A DNA stretch of 21,878 bases from a virus. The notes beneath the pieces were generated by a model. The model had not been told where the DNA came from. It made no database searches and saw nothing but the letters and a program-made list of their open reading frames with translations. Below are positions 1 to 5,093 of the stretch, in pieces (position 1 is the first letter of the stretch; each line of letters opens with the position of its first letter). The stretch lies in the IMG/VR virus record IMGVR_UViG_3300009509_000110, positions 1 through 21,878 of that record; one strand, given 5' to 3'. The position numbers and the translations under genes are program-made.

Positions 1-78
1 GAGCTGAGCGGCCCCTTCTTCATCAGCCACTACGAGACGTGTCCGGATGCGGACCAGTTCGGGAAGGGGCAGAAGTGA
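1..78 (+). CDS. C-terminal end of an unidentified phage protein (partial)
   Basis: The first reading frame of the plus strand is open from base 1 to a TGA at 76-78 and encodes 25 residues ending in SHYETCPDADQFGKGQK. Codon use is GC-biased at third positions, as in the confirmed genes. The next gene appears to start at a GTG (75-77) that overlaps this stop, the same tight coupling seen elsewhere in the window. This suggests a real C-terminus rather than chance reading. Too little is present to name a function. Because it is read rightward, away from the structural genes, it probably belongs to a replication/early module, but that is inference only. Confidence 0.5.
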   Translation, partial: ELSGPFFISHYETCPDADQFGKGQK

Positions 79-353
79 ACGCGAGGGTTGACTTAGTGCT
101 CTGGCTGATCGCCCTGGTGATGTTCCCTTCGTGCTGGTGGGCCTCGGGCCTCTCGTGGTGGGGCTTCGTCGCTATCATCTGGGCCCTCTCAGCTCATCAA
201 TGGAGGCAGGATGTCCGACTCGCCACCAAGCTGCCCAAGGTGTCACCGACTCATCACCTGGCTCGACAAGGCCGTGGACCGGCAGCACGCAGCCGAGGAG
301 ATGGCGCGGGAGATCCGGGAGCAGGCTCTCCAGGACCGCGCCAACCGCGCTGA
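75..353 (+). CDS. small two-helix membrane protein, unknown function
   Basis: The likely start is GTG at 75, which overlaps the stop of the preceding gene and is preceded by an AAGGGG ribosome site about 5 bases upstream. The protein has about 92 residues. Residues ~6-25 (VDLVLWLIALVMFPSCWWAS) and ~28-43 (WWGFVAIIWALSAHQW) are strongly hydrophobic and Trp-rich, so two membrane-spanning helices are likely. The remainder is basic and Pro/Gly/Arg-rich. Bases 211-353 are shared with the next gene in another frame. In that overlap the codons lose their GC third-position bias, so the tail may be a by-product of the downstream gene, or the reading may be broken there. It could be an accessory membrane or lysis protein; nothing in the sequence identifies it. 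Confidence 0.45.
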   Translation: MNARVDLVLWLIALVMFPSCWWASGLSWWGFVAIIWALSAHQWRQDVRLATKLPKVSPTHHLARQGRGPAARSRGDGAGDPGAGSPGPRQPR

Positions 354-492
354 CCTCGAGCAGCGGATGCTCAACTGCCTCACGGGCGAGATCCTCGCCT
401 GGATGTACGCCCACCACCTGGAGCACAAGCTGCGCGAGATCCACGACCAGTACGGGCTCCCACGCGACCCGGAGCTACTCGAGCTCGACTAG
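211..492 (+). CDS. small CxxC-containing coiled-coil protein
   Basis: A 93-residue protein starting at ATG 211 with GGAGG four bases upstream. It begins with a single CPRC knuckle (residues ~8-11), too little for a full zinc ribbon. Residues ~20-80 are charged and helical, rich in Glu, Arg, Gln and Ala (for example AAEEMAREIREQALQ), and likely form a coiled coil. Codons are strongly GC-ending, which supports real coding. The 5' half overlaps the membrane-protein frame upstream. Its TAG stop (490-492) overlaps the stop of the leftward gene at 489-491 within the palindrome CTAG. I do not recognise the family. Confidence 0.7.
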   Translation: MSDSPPSCPRCHRLITWLDKAVDRQHAAEEMAREIREQALQDRANRADLEQRMLNCLTGEILAWMYAHHLEHKLREIHDQYGLPRDPELLELD

Positions 493-950
493 GTCATCCA
501 CACTGGACGCGGGAGATTGTGCCGGCACAGATCCCGGACCATCCAGTCCGGGATCTCCTCGCCACGTCGGACCAGGTTGCGACGCTGCCGCGCGATCGAG
601 TCCGGATCGCAGGAGTCGAAGGCGTCGTCTCCGCCGAATCGGTGGACGCCCCGGAAGTAGAGCCACGCGACCCACCGCAGTCCCCAGGTCGTCTCGGCCT
701 GGATGTTCAGCCGGAGCTCTGCGTCGGAGTCGTGCCGCCACTGGCTCGTCAGCGTGCCCGGAGGCCAGAGCCTCGTGCAGTAGCGCGCGTCATGGAGCCG
801 GCAGGCCCGCCTGAAGTCCGCGAACGGCCCGAGGTCGTCGGGCGAGTTACTGCACCCGTCGTCCCGGAATCGCGCGGGTAGATCCTTCAGGCAGAGCGTC
901 AGGTGCGGACGGCGCGCAGGCCCTCTCAGCTCGAGATTGATGCGACACAT
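489..950 (-). CDS. phospholipase A2-like (HD-motif) protein, possible lysis or lipid-acting enzyme
   Basis: A 153-residue protein starting at ATG 950 after an AGGAGG site that overlaps the stop of the peptidase gene 9 bases upstream. Residues 31-58 contain DGCS, then PDD, then FRRACRLHDARYC. This resembles the Cys-x-x-His-Asp-x-x-Tyr active-site helix of phospholipase A2-like proteins (H53, D54, Y57). A second acidic helix, DSDAELRLNI (residues 74-83), and a YFRGVHRFGG segment (98-107) follow, as in small bacterial and phage proteins of this general pattern. The canonical PLA2 calcium loop is not evident. Its place directly after a peptidoglycan peptidase suggests a role in lysis or envelope disruption. 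The match is by motif memory only, so activity is unproven. A perfect stem-loop lies inside its 3' end. Confidence 0.55.
   Translation of the reverse strand: MCRINLELRGPARRPHLTLCLKDLPARFRDDGCSNSPDDLGPFADFRRACRLHDARYCTRLWPPGTLTSQWRHDSDAELRLNIQAETTWGLRWVAWLYFRGVHRFGGDDAFDSCDPDSIARQRRNLVRRGEEIPDWMVRDLCRHNLPRPVWMT
518..556. terminator. palindrome plus 11-bp stem-loop at the convergent gene junction (possible bidirectional terminator)
   Basis: Bases 518-529 are a perfect 12-bp palindrome (TGTGCCGGCACA). Bases 529-539 (AGATCCCGGAC) pair perfectly with 546-556 across a 6-base loop. The structure lies just downstream of the rightward unit's last stop (492) and inside the last codons of the leftward unit. 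This is where a terminator serving both strands would be expected. No T-run follows on either strand, so intrinsic termination is not assured; it could instead be a Rho-blocking, processing or protein-binding site. Confidence 0.4.
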
Positions 951-959
951 GATCGCCTC

Positions 960-1370
960 CTAGGGATACGTCCAGACCCTCCGCTCTCCGGGGACGATGT
1001 CGAGGTGGACGATCCTCTTCGACGGCGGCCCGTGCTGCCGCAGTCCGATCCCCTTCCACGTTGGATCAGGGAAGACCAACTCGAGGAGCATGACCGACGC
1101 GGGACCGTAGATGTTGATGTCGCAGGCTCCAACCGTGTGAGGCCCGAACCGGAACTCGTCCTCGAAGTCAGGATGCTCCTGGCGGTGGACGTTGGCGTCG
1201 TGACGTGGACAGCGAGAGCCGCTGATGACGCGCATCGGAGCGCCCAACCGAACACGGAGGTACTCGAGGGCATTCATGAACTCGCCGCTTGGGCACTCAG
1301 CACAGCCACACTGGCAGTCCATCTCGTCGTGGGTGAAGTGCGGGTAAAAGTCGCTGTTGAAGTGATTCAT
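960..1370 (-). CDS. M15-family zinc peptidase (endolysin / peptidoglycan carboxypeptidase)
   Basis: A 136-residue protein whose ATG (1370) overlaps the upstream stop by 4 bases. It matches the short peptidase M15 (Peptidase_M15_3-like) pattern. The start MNHFNSDFYPHFTHDEM is followed by a small Cys cluster (C19, C21, C23, C26). Then come SGSRC (50-54), GPHTVGACDINIYG (76-89) and VHLDI (121-125). The predicted zinc ligands are H78, D84 and H122. Members cleave D-Ala- or L-Ala/D-Glu-containing peptides of the cell wall and often serve as phage endolysins. Here it sits between a membrane-anchored coiled-coil protein and a PLA2-like protein, which fits a lysis cassette at the end of the late operon. 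No signal peptide is visible, so a holin would be needed for release. Confidence 0.85.
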   Translation of the reverse strand: MNHFNSDFYPHFTHDEMDCQCGCAECPSGEFMNALEYLRVRLGAPMRVISGSRCPRHDANVHRQEHPDFEDEFRFGPHTVGACDINIYGPASVMLLELVFPDPTWKGIGLRQHGPPSKRIVHLDIVPGERRVWTYP

Positions 1371-1738
1371 GTCTTCAGGTCGTGCCTTTCCCAGCCGTTG
1401 AGGCGAGTCTCCAAGCCCTTTACCCGCTCCCGCATATCAGTACAAGGAAGTAGCTTGATCTGCTGGCTTGTCTCTGCACCGACCCTGTCGATCCGGGCGT
1501 GGATTTTGTCGTGGCCTGCATTGTTCTCGTTGCGTAGTGCTGTGACCTGGCTATTCGCCGCCCGAGCCGCTGACTCTGCGTTCTTCACGGCTGCCGCCAG
1601 GGCCGCATAGTCCAGTCCCTCCCTCTTGCCCTCCTCGTGTTCTTCTTGCTTCAAGGTCCGCAGGATGAGCCCCCCGCCCACGAGTACCGACAGCAGCGTC
1701 GCGACGCTAGCAAGGAGTTGAAGATGGTCAGGCGTCAT
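1367..1738 (-). CDS. membrane-anchored coiled-coil lysis protein (holin or inner-membrane spanin candidate)
   Basis: The protein starts at ATG 1738, which overlaps the upstream TAA by one base (TAATG), giving 123 residues. A longer frame upstream is unlikely because it would run into the preceding gene. Residues ~7-27 (LLASVATLLSVLVGGGLIL core) form one transmembrane helix. A charged region (EEHEEGKREG) and an Ala/Asn/Gln-rich helix (~45-85) with coiled-coil character come next. The C-terminus has MRERVKGLETRLNGWERH. One N-terminal membrane helix plus a coiled coil next to an endolysin is typical of i-spanins and of some single-helix holins. The sequence does not decide between them, and no outer-membrane spanin with a lipobox is visible. 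Confidence 0.65.
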   Translation of the reverse strand: MTPDHLQLLASVATLLSVLVGGGLILRTLKQEEHEEGKREGLDYAALAAAVKNAESAARAANSQVTALRNENNAGHDKIHARIDRVGAETSQQIKLLPCTDMRERVKGLETRLNGWERHDLKT

Positions 1739-2028
1739 TAGACTTCCCTTACGACAAGGTCCCATGTGCGCTCGTACATCGGACCCAGGTTCCGGTCACT
1801 GTCCATGCACCACACAAGAACCGCGATCGGATAGGATTCATCAGCAACACCGCCGCTCAACTGCCAGAAGACCGATCGGCCATCAGTCGTCGGCTGGCCG
1901 TGCGAGGACAGGTCGGCGTCGAGTGTCGGCTGGGGGATGTAGACAATCTCCTCTCCAGGCTTCATGAGATCGTCGAAGGAGAAGCGGAACTCCCGCTTGT
2001 CGTTCGGAGCTTTGAATAGGGCTTCCAC
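1738..2028 (-). CDS. Ig-like beta-sandwich virion accessory protein, copy 2
   Basis: A 96-residue protein starting at GTG 2028, whose first base is shared with the preceding TAG stop (TAGTG). It has a short PND segment near the N-terminus (residues 8-10). A QLSGGVADESYPIAVLVW stretch at ~56-73 and an ERTWDLVVREV end follow. These features match the adjacent upstream gene (PNDK, QISGGTAD..Y.I.V, ERVWPLRVR), so the two are tandem paralogs. The pattern is known from small phage fibre/head-decoration proteins with an immunoglobulin-like fold, in which an LSGGTAG-like turn precedes Y-x-V-x-V strands. Likely a decoration or fibre-associated protein; the exact location in the virion is unknown. Confidence 0.65.
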   Translation of the reverse strand: MEALFKAPNDKREFRFSFDDLMKPGEEIVYIPQPTLDADLSSHGQPTTDGRSVFWQLSGGVADESYPIAVLVWCMDSDRNLGPMYERTWDLVVREV

Positions 2029-2327
2029 TAGAGCGTCCGCACCCGGAGGGGCCAGACCCGCTCCAGCACGTTGTTGTCCGGGCTGCCGGTGTCTGTCGTG
2101 ACCTTGACCGTGATGGTATAGGTCGTGTCAGCCGTACCCCCGCTGATCTGGGCGAGCACCTTCTTGCCCGCCGAGTCGTGGTCGGGAGTCCCGTGGACCG
2201 TGCAGCCCGAGGGCGCGATGGTGTAGGTGTTGACCGTGGTGATCATCTCGGCCGCAGCCAACTCGTTCGTGAAGTCGTGCGAGAGCATCACCTTGTCGTT
2301 CGGACCTTTGACGAATGCCTCAGCCAA
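2028..2327 (-). CDS. Ig-like beta-sandwich virion accessory protein, copy 1
   Basis: I place the start at TTG 2327, with AGGAG 7 bases upstream, giving 99 residues and an 8-base overlap with the stop of the previous gene. The frame stays open further upstream but there encodes an Arg/Ser-rich shadow of the neighbouring gene. The protein begins MAEAFVKGPNDK. It has a QISGGTADTTYTITVKV segment (~60-76) and ends ERVWPLRVRTL. The C-terminal half is the typical Ig-like phage fibre/decoration pattern (SGGTA, then alternating hydrophobic strands, then a final R-x-W-x-L-x-V strand). It is a tandem paralog of the gene that follows. The TTG start may keep expression low. Confidence 0.65.
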   Translation of the reverse strand: MAEAFVKGPNDKVMLSHDFTNELAAAEMITTVNTYTIAPSGCTVHGTPDHDSAGKKVLAQISGGTADTTYTITVKVTTDTGSPDNNVLERVWPLRVRTL

Positions 2328-2907
2328 TGTCTGGCTCCTCCACCGGCCGGGGCCGTGGGGGCACGTCCACGACCAGGTTCTCGATGTCGTTCGCGAGCGC
2401 GTTCCGGATGACCTCCACGTCCAGGACGGAGACATCGCCGTCGAGCTTCGCCAGCGTGCGGGGATCCACCTGCGTCGGCCGGACGGCGTCGAAGTAGTCC
2501 TCCATCCGACCCTTCCAGCCGTCCATGTTGAGCAACTGATCGACCAGGTCGGTGCCCATGAAGGAGTTGAGGAACACGCGCTCGAGGGGGAAGAGGCAGA
2601 TCCCCTCCGTGTTGTCCACGGCCGCCTCGCAGATGTTCCCGAAGGGCTCCGGGTGGACCTCGACCAGGCAGGGAGCCGGGATCGTGAAGTCGCGAGGATC
2701 GAAGCCCACCACGAGGCAGCGGTCGATCCACCGCTGCGGAGGCTCAATCCCCCGTGGCGTGTAGTAGCGCAGCGCGCCCTTCGACAGGAAGAAGGTATAC
2801 GAGTCCGGCGCGATGAACTCGTTACGGACGGAGTCTCCCCGGTTCTCCCAGGCGTTGTAGACGATCAGGTTGTGTGGGGTCCTGACCATGCGGATGTAGT
2901 GAGCCAT
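2320..2907 (-). CDS. conserved ~200-residue partner of the glycine-rich fibre, copy 2
   Basis: I place the start at ATG 2907, overlapping the upstream TGA by one base (TGATG) and with GAGGA 7 bases upstream. This gives 195 residues. The choice is supported by the paralog at 4267-4878, which starts in the same way (MAHYIRMVRT here, MSHQIRMIKT there). Other shared blocks are FFLSKGALRYYTP and FPLERVFLNSF, with LVDQLL just after. The family is not recognised. Conserved aromatic and hydrophobic blocks and no membrane helix suggest a soluble virion or assembly protein. Because it is duplicated together with a glycine-rich fibre gene, an adaptor, capping or chaperone role for that fibre is plausible but inferred only. 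Confidence 0.7.
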   Translation of the reverse strand: MAHYIRMVRTPHNLIVYNAWENRGDSVRNEFIAPDSYTFFLSKGALRYYTPRGIEPPQRWIDRCLVVGFDPRDFTIPAPCLVEVHPEPFGNICEAAVDNTEGICLFPLERVFLNSFMGTDLVDQLLNMDGWKGRMEDYFDAVRPTQVDPRTLAKLDGDVSVLDVEVIRNALANDIENLVVDVPPRPRPVEEPDIG

Positions 2908-3137
2908 CAGAAGATCCTCAGCGGGAACTTCTCCGCGAGCCGTTCCTTCTCGGCTGCGGCTCGCAGGGCTTCCCACTTTCGATATGCGGCCCGGGCGAGC
3001 AGGCCGAAGTCAGCGCGACCATTCTCATCGAAGGGGACGCGGAGCTCCAGGTCACGCTCGACGACACGCTCGTCCAGGAAGATGTCCACCAGGACGCGGA
3101 CGTCGGAGAGTCTCTCCACGATAACGACGCGCATCAT
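2907..3137 (-). CDS. small (~75-residue) cassette protein, copy 2
   Basis: A 76-residue protein whose ATG ATG start (3137/3134) overlaps the stop of the glycine-rich gene (ATGATG). It reads as a beta-hairpin-like N-terminus (ERLSDVRVLVDIFLDERVVE) followed by an amphipathic, positively charged helix (ARAAYRKWEALRAAAEKERL). It occupies the same position as the 72-residue protein at 4875-5093. The strand pattern is similar too (RVLVDIFLDE against RVKVQFYCDG), so the two are probably diverged paralogs. No function is recognised. Small proteins between fibre genes are often assembly factors or linkers, but the sequence does not show that. Confidence 0.65.
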   Translation of the reverse strand: MMRVVIVERLSDVRVLVDIFLDERVVERDLELRVPFDENGRADFGLLARAAYRKWEALRAAAEKERLAEKFPLRIF

Positions 3138-4267
3138 GGGGTGAACTCCGCGAAGTTGTTGACGGCCCCGCGACGATCGGCGCCGACCCCATCGTAGTAG
3201 AGGCCCTTGCCCGAGTAGGTTCCCCAGATCGAGTACCCGGCAGCGCCTCCGGCCGCACCTCCACTACCGCCCTGCTGGCCCGGCTCGGCGATGTCTCCTC
3301 CGTCCCCTCCAGTCGCGCCTCCGGCTGCACCCCCACCACCGCCGCCGCCAGCGAACAGCTCAGCGTAGTTGAGCACGCGGACGTAGCCGGACCCGTTGTA
3401 GCCGCTGTTCACTGCGTGGCCGCCTGTCTGGCCCACAGTCGCAGCACAGGTCGTATTGCCGTTCTGGCCCGGCCCGCCGCCGGACCCTCCGAGAGTCTCG
3501 GTCCCGTCGTCCCCCCAGGCCGTCTGATCGTTCGGATCATCGCAGGAGACGCCTCCGTCTCCGCCTCCATCTCCCCAGACAGACTCGAAGCCAGCTCCTC
3601 CCCCTCCGCCACCACCACGCGGCGAACCCTTACCGGCGCAGAGGCCCTTACCTCCGTCACCGCCTCCGGCCTTCAGTTCTCCGTAGTTGACGACGGTAAT
3701 AGATGGCAGGGAATTGAACGTCGTGGCCTGGAAGAAGACGGCCGGGCTGCGGATGTTCTTCGTGCAACCGACGGCAAAGTCGGCTGGCACGGTGAGTCGC
3801 CAGTTCTGGATCGTGCTGCCCCATCCGACTCCGTTGATCGTCTGGTTGTGCGCCCACCAGAGATTGAAGACCTTGTTCCCGTCGTGTCGCACCAGGGTTG
3901 GGACCCAGAGGGCGTTCCACTGATAGCCCGGATGGAGGCGCCGCCGGATGCCCGTCCAGGCCAGGCCGCACTCCTGGTCGAAGTCTCCCGCACCCGCAGG
4001 CCACTCCAGCGCCGCGTCCCCGGCAACCTGCTCGAGCTCCGCGCGATCGGCCGCGACCTCGAAGACACCCCGGCCTGCCGCCGACTCGATGAGGAGAGGC
4101 TGAGCCAGGCCCTCGAGATCCGCGAAGTCGGCCAACTGCTCGCCCGCCTCATGGTCGGCCGGCGACTCGTAGCGCCCCCGACCGGCGACCTGGTCGAACG
4201 CGCCTGCGTCGGCCGGGCTCTCGAATACGCCAGCGCCGGCCAGTGCCTCGTAGACCTCGAAGTTCAC
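3134..4267 (-). CDS. glycine-rich tail fibre/adhesin with N-terminal nonapeptide repeats, copy 2
   Basis: I place the start at GTG 4267, which shares its first base with the preceding TAG (TAGTG) and has GAGGG 4 bases upstream. This gives 377 residues. Residues ~6-101 are ten tandem nine-residue repeats (aromatic/aliphatic-E-x-x-A-G/D-x-x-x) plus a partial unit. Residues ~102-200 are a Trp/aromatic-rich unique region (NALWVPTLVRH, NLWWAHNQTING). Residues ~200-377 are glycine-rich, with GGGGGGGA tracts each following a hydrophobic strand such as VVNYGEL or VLNYAELF. Such tracts resemble the polyglycine-rich tips of phage adhesins and lambda J-like fibre ends, which contact host receptors. Probable role: receptor binding. 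It is homologous in its C-terminal half to the gene at 5093-5809. Confidence 0.75.
   Translation of the reverse strand: MNFEVYEALAGAGVFESPADAGAFDQVAGRGRYESPADHEAGEQLADFADLEGLAQPLLIESAAGRGVFEVAADRAELEQVAGDAALEWPAGAGDFDQECGLAWTGIRRRLHPGYQWNALWVPTLVRHDGNKVFNLWWAHNQTINGVGWGSTIQNWRLTVPADFAVGCTKNIRSPAVFFQATTFNSLPSITVVNYGELKAGGGDGGKGLCAGKGSPRGGGGGGGAGFESVWGDGGGDGGVSCDDPNDQTAWGDDGTETLGGSGGGPGQNGNTTCAATVGQTGGHAVNSGYNGSGYVRVLNYAELFAGGGGGGGAAGGATGGDGGDIAEPGQQGGSGGAAGGAAGYSIWGTYSGKGLYYDGVGADRRGAVNNFAEFTP
3983..4252 (-). repeat. ten-unit nonapeptide (27-bp) coding repeat
   Basis: Read on the minus strand, residues 6-95 of the glycine-rich protein divide exactly into nine-residue units: YEALAGAGV, FESPADAGA, FDQVAGRGR, YESPADHEA, GEQLADFAD, LEGLAQPLL, IESAAGRGV, FEVAADRAE, LEQVAGDAA, LEWPAGAGD. 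A partial FDQECG follows. Position 1 is hydrophobic in nine of ten units, position 2 is always acidic, position 5 is always Ala, and position 6 is Gly or Asp except in one unit (Gln). The DNA copies have diverged, so the periodicity is held at protein level. A regular beta-solenoid or similar rod is likely. It is not the calcium-binding RTX nonapeptide, which has GGxGxD. Confidence 0.85.
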
Positions 4268-4878
4268 TACGCCCTCGGCTTGTAGCTGTGAGGATCCAGC
4301 ACTCGTGGCTGGGCCGGGTCCTGTCCCTTGAAAAGTTGCTCCCAGGTCGCCGTCACGATGGCCTCGAGCGGGAGGCTCCGCTGGATCTTTGATGCGGGCC
4401 CGGTCGCGACCTCGGTCGCCAGTTCCCAGCACGGCCTCCAGGCCCCGGGATCATCCTCACTGAAGCCACGCCCGAGCCAGGTGGGCGCGCCGAGAATCCC
4501 ATCGACGAGCTCGACGGGATACAGGTCCAGCAGCCACTCGCGGTCCAGCGGGAAGATTGACAGGATCTCGACCTCCTCCAGGGCGATCGTCTTCGGCGCC
4601 GTGTCCTCTGGGCACTCCTGCCACAGCATCGGCGCCTTCAGGTCGTAGTAGGCGCGGTCATCGAGGGTCTGCGGATCGCCGTCCGTCTGGCCGACGGTGA
4701 AGAGATTTCCGACGTAACCCGGAGGGTAGAAGCTCCTCATCGTGCCCTTCATCAGGAAGTAGGGATAGCGGCGATTGTGGCGCGGTCGTCCCCACGCGAT
4801 GATGTCCCCGGCCTCGGTCCACCGCTGGAACAGCAGGATGGCGAACTCGGTCTTGATCATGCGGATCTGGTGGCTCAT
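4267..4878 (-). CDS. conserved ~200-residue partner of the glycine-rich fibre, copy 1
   Basis: A 203-residue protein from ATG 4878, which overlaps the upstream stop by 4 bases (ATGA) and has AAGGAG 5 bases upstream. It starts MSHQIRMIKTEFAILLFQRW. It has a YFLMKGTMRSFYPPG block (~40-54), a FPLDREWLLDLYPVELVDGIL block (~108-128), and a C-terminal region with QLFKGQDPAQP. The same blocks occur in the gene at 2320-2907. I recognise no named family. There is no membrane segment or signal peptide. The one-to-one pairing with a glycine-rich fibre in both cassettes suggests it attaches, caps or helps fold that fibre, but this is inference. Confidence 0.7.
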   Translation of the reverse strand: MSHQIRMIKTEFAILLFQRWTEAGDIIAWGRPRHNRRYPYFLMKGTMRSFYPPGYVGNLFTVGQTDGDPQTLDDRAYYDLKAPMLWQECPEDTAPKTIALEEVEILSIFPLDREWLLDLYPVELVDGILGAPTWLGRGFSEDDPGAWRPCWELATEVATGPASKIQRSLPLEAIVTATWEQLFKGQDPAQPRVLDPHSYKPRA

Positions 4879-5093
4879 GTGATCTCCTTCAGGACGCAGC
4901 GCCGGCCCGCGCGCATCTCCATCCGACCAAGGACGACAAGCTGGTTGTAGAGGTAGCGGCCCAACTCCTCCTCGAACTCGGCCAGCGGACGTACCGCGAA
5001 CGCCTGAACCTCGCAGATCGGCCTTCCGTCGCAGTAGAACTGCACCTTGACGCGGTCGCTTCTGGTGAATCCGAGTAGCTTGTACTGGAACAT
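4875..5093 (-). CDS. small (~75-residue) cassette protein, copy 1
   Basis: A 72-residue protein from ATG 5093, sharing one base with the stop of the glycine-rich gene (TGATG). Its first half reads as beta strands (YKLLGFTRSDRVKVQFYCDG, ICEVQAFAV) and its second half as a helix (LAEFEEELGRYLYNQLVVLG) with a basic tail (MRAGRRCVLKEI). Its counterpart in the second cassette is the 76-residue gene at 2907-3137. No function is recognised. The length, fold pattern and position between fibre and partner genes are conserved, which suggests a functional unit rather than filler. Confidence 0.65.
   Translation of the reverse strand: MFQYKLLGFTRSDRVKVQFYCDGRPICEVQAFAVRPLAEFEEELGRYLYNQLVVLGRMEMRAGRRCVLKEIT

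Noticed and set aside
2328-2747. N-terminal extension of the first Ig-like protein
   Set aside because: The extension is an Arg/Ser/Trp-rich shadow of the ~200-residue gene; the TTG at 2327 has AGGAG at the right distance and gives a length matching its paralog.
3134-3720. CRISPR-like or satellite DNA suspected from repeated GCC/CTCC-rich patterns
   Set aside because: The pattern is explained by runs of glycine codons on the minus strand; no regular spacer-repeat structure exists.
3416-4285. 289-codon plus-strand frame with a nine-residue periodicity
   Set aside because: The periodicity mirrors the 27-base repeat of the minus-strand gene; operon continuity and the start/stop coupling support the minus strand.
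4268-4432. N-terminal extension of the second glycine-rich protein
   Set aside because: It overlaps the preceding gene; the GTG at 4267 has a ribosome site and the TAGTG coupling seen at other junctions.
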